Source: Methanomassiliicoccales archaeon (GTDB lineage: Archaea; Thermoplasmatota; Thermoplasmata; Methanomassiliicoccales; UBA472). From it: DNA of 5,465 nucleotides. The stretch spans positions 1-5,465 of the forward strand of contig JAJRAL010000125.1 of NCBI GenBank assembly GCA_028679935.1, read 5' to 3'. A model generated the notes under the pieces. That model did no database searches, was not told the origin of the DNA, and saw only the letters and a list, made by a program, of their open reading frames with translations. This document shows positions 4,456 through 5,465 of this stretch, piece after piece. Within the stretch, counting starts at the first letter, position 1. Each line of letters begins with the position of its first letter. The position numbers and the translations under genes were made by a program.

Positions 4456-5465
4456 ATGGGAATGAGCCAGACGCCAATAATAATCCTCAAGGAAGGGACC
4501 AAGAGGGACAAGGGCAAGGACGCCCAGTACAACAACATCATGGCGGCACGCGCAATCGCTGACGCGGTCCGCAGCACCCTCGGTCCGCGAGGAATGGACA
4601 AGATGCTTGTCGATAGCCTGGGGGACGTCGTCATCACCAACGATGGCGTGACGATCCTGAAGGAGATCGACGTGGAGCACCCGGCCGCGAAGATGTTGGT
4701 CGAGGTTGCGAAGACGCAGGATGAAGAGTGCGGCGACGGCACGACCACAGCGGTCATCCTCGCCGGTGAGCTCTTGAAGAAGGCGGTCGACATGGTCGAA
4801 TCCAACGTGCACCCGACGATCATCACCGCCGGTTACCGAATGGCGGCGAACAAGGCCTTGGAGATTCTGGAGAGCGTCTCGATGCCGGTCGACATCAAGG
4901 ATCGCGCTACGCTGCGTAAGATCGCCATGACCTCGATGATGTCAAAGTCCGTGTCCGGAAGCCGAGAGCACATGGCCGACGTGGCCGTTGACGCGGTGAT
5001 CAAGGTCGCCGAGAAGGTCGACGGCAGGTACATCGTCGACACCGACAACATCCAAGTGGTCAAGAAGCAGGGTGGCTCGATGGACGACACCGAGCTCATC
5101 GAGGGGATCATCCTCGACAAGGAACCGGTGCACCCGGCCATGCCGAAGAAGATCGAGAATGCCAAGATTATGCTCCTCGACGCGGCGCTCGAGATCAAGA
5201 AGACCGAGATCGACGCGAAGATTGAGATCACAGACCCGTCTCAGATGCAGGCGTTCCTCCAGGAGGAGGAACACATGCTGAAGGAAATGGTCGCGAATAT
5301 CAAGAAGTCCGGCGCGAACGTCGTCTTCTGCCAGAAGGGCATCGATGACATGGTGCAGCACTTCCTAGCACGCGAGGGAGTCCTAGCGGCACGCCGCCTC
5401 AAGAAGAGCGACATGGAGGCTCTCGCTAAGGCAACAGGCGCCAAGGTCGTCAGCAGTGTCGACGA
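4456..5465 (+). CDS. Thermosome subunit (group II chaperonin), N-terminal part
   Basis: The first 336 residues of an archaeal TCP-1/cpn60-like chaperonin, cut by the window end; full-length subunits have about 540. The protein forms double-ring, lidded ATP-driven folding chambers in the cytosol. It opens [17 protein letters not shown]. The equatorial domain shows the nucleotide-binding signatures [10 protein letters not shown] (41-50), TNDGVTIL (61-68) and GDGTTTAV (93-100). The intermediate domain begins around 150, with MSKSVSG (162-168). The apical domain follows from about 215, with the substrate-binding helical protrusion that forms the built-in lid around 245-280. Cys92 stands where Val is usual before GDGTT. 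The second ring-ATPase half, with the catalytic Asp of the C-terminal equatorial part, lies outside the window. It has its own promoter, long leader and strong Shine-Dalgarno, so it is an independent and probably stress-inducible unit. Which paralogue (alpha or beta) cannot be told. Confidence 0.97.
   Translation, partial: MGMSQTPIIILKEGTKRDKGKDAQYNNIMAARAIADAVRSTLGPRGMDKMLVDSLGDVVITNDGVTILKEIDVEHPAAKMLVEVAKTQDEECGDGTTTAVILAGELLKKAVDMVESNVHPTIITAGYRMAANKALEILESVSMPVDIKDRATLRKIAMTSMMSKSVSGSREHMADVAVDAVIKVAEKVDGRYIVDTDNIQVVKKQGGSMDDTELIEGIILDKEPVHPAMPKKIENAKIMLLDAALEIKKTEIDAKIEITDPSQMQAFLQEEEHMLKEMVANIKKSGANVVFCQKGIDDMVQHFLAREGVLAARRLKKSDMEALAKATGAKVVSSVD

Noticed and set aside
4833..5361. Minus-strand open frames opposite the thermosome gene
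   Set aside because: They are low-complexity antisense translations of a clear chaperonin reading frame and show no motif or ribosome binding site.

Overview
This 5.5 kb window looks like core chromosome of an archaeon. It carries a proteasome-activating nucleotidase (PAN), an archaeal MBF1 with zinc ribbon and HTH, a thermosome (group II chaperonin) subunit, a GPN-loop GTPase and a DUF2240-type protein. The promoters are TATA-like boxes rather than bacterial -35/-10 elements. GC content is high (about 60% by eye). The combination of PAN, MBF1 and DUF2240 points to a euryarchaeal lineage; a GC-rich Thermoplasmatota/Methanomassiliicoccales-like genome is my best guess, but I cannot confirm it without a search.

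Layout from left to right: (1) the last 14 codons of an upstream plus-strand gene, then about 170 bp with no gene; (2) a plus-strand pair made of a GPN-loop GTPase, whose P-loop is only reached if translation starts at a non-canonical codon (best CTG 217), and a small zinc-ribbon protein 37 bp behind it; (3) PAN on the minus strand, convergent with that pair; (4) a 162-bp divergent promoter region between PAN and MBF1; (5) MBF1 on the plus strand, whose stop codon directly abuts the stop of the minus-strand DUF2240 gene; (6) a second divergent promoter region of about 128 bp between DUF2240 and a VOC/PhnB-like gene, holding a perfect 18-bp palindrome; (7) the VOC gene, then a 163-bp non-coding leader region with a clear TATA box and Shine-Dalgarno; (8) the first 336 codons of a thermosome subunit, cut by the window end.

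Functionally, PAN (unfolding substrates for the 20S proteasome), the thermosome (folding) and MBF1 (a transcription-associated stress and translation factor) form a protein-quality-control neighbourhood. The GPN GTPase and zinc ribbon may belong to RNA polymerase assembly or another information-processing role, by analogy with eukaryotic GPN proteins. The VOC gene resembles a family common in bacteria and may be an accessory acquisition. I see no mobile element, CRISPR array, tRNA or rRNA, and no convincing new multi-gene system. The points most worth a second look are the missing standard start codon of the GPN GTPase, the palindrome in the DUF2240/VOC promoter region, the PAN start site overlapped by a TATA-like box, and the Phe in place of Tyr in PAN's C-terminal docking motif.
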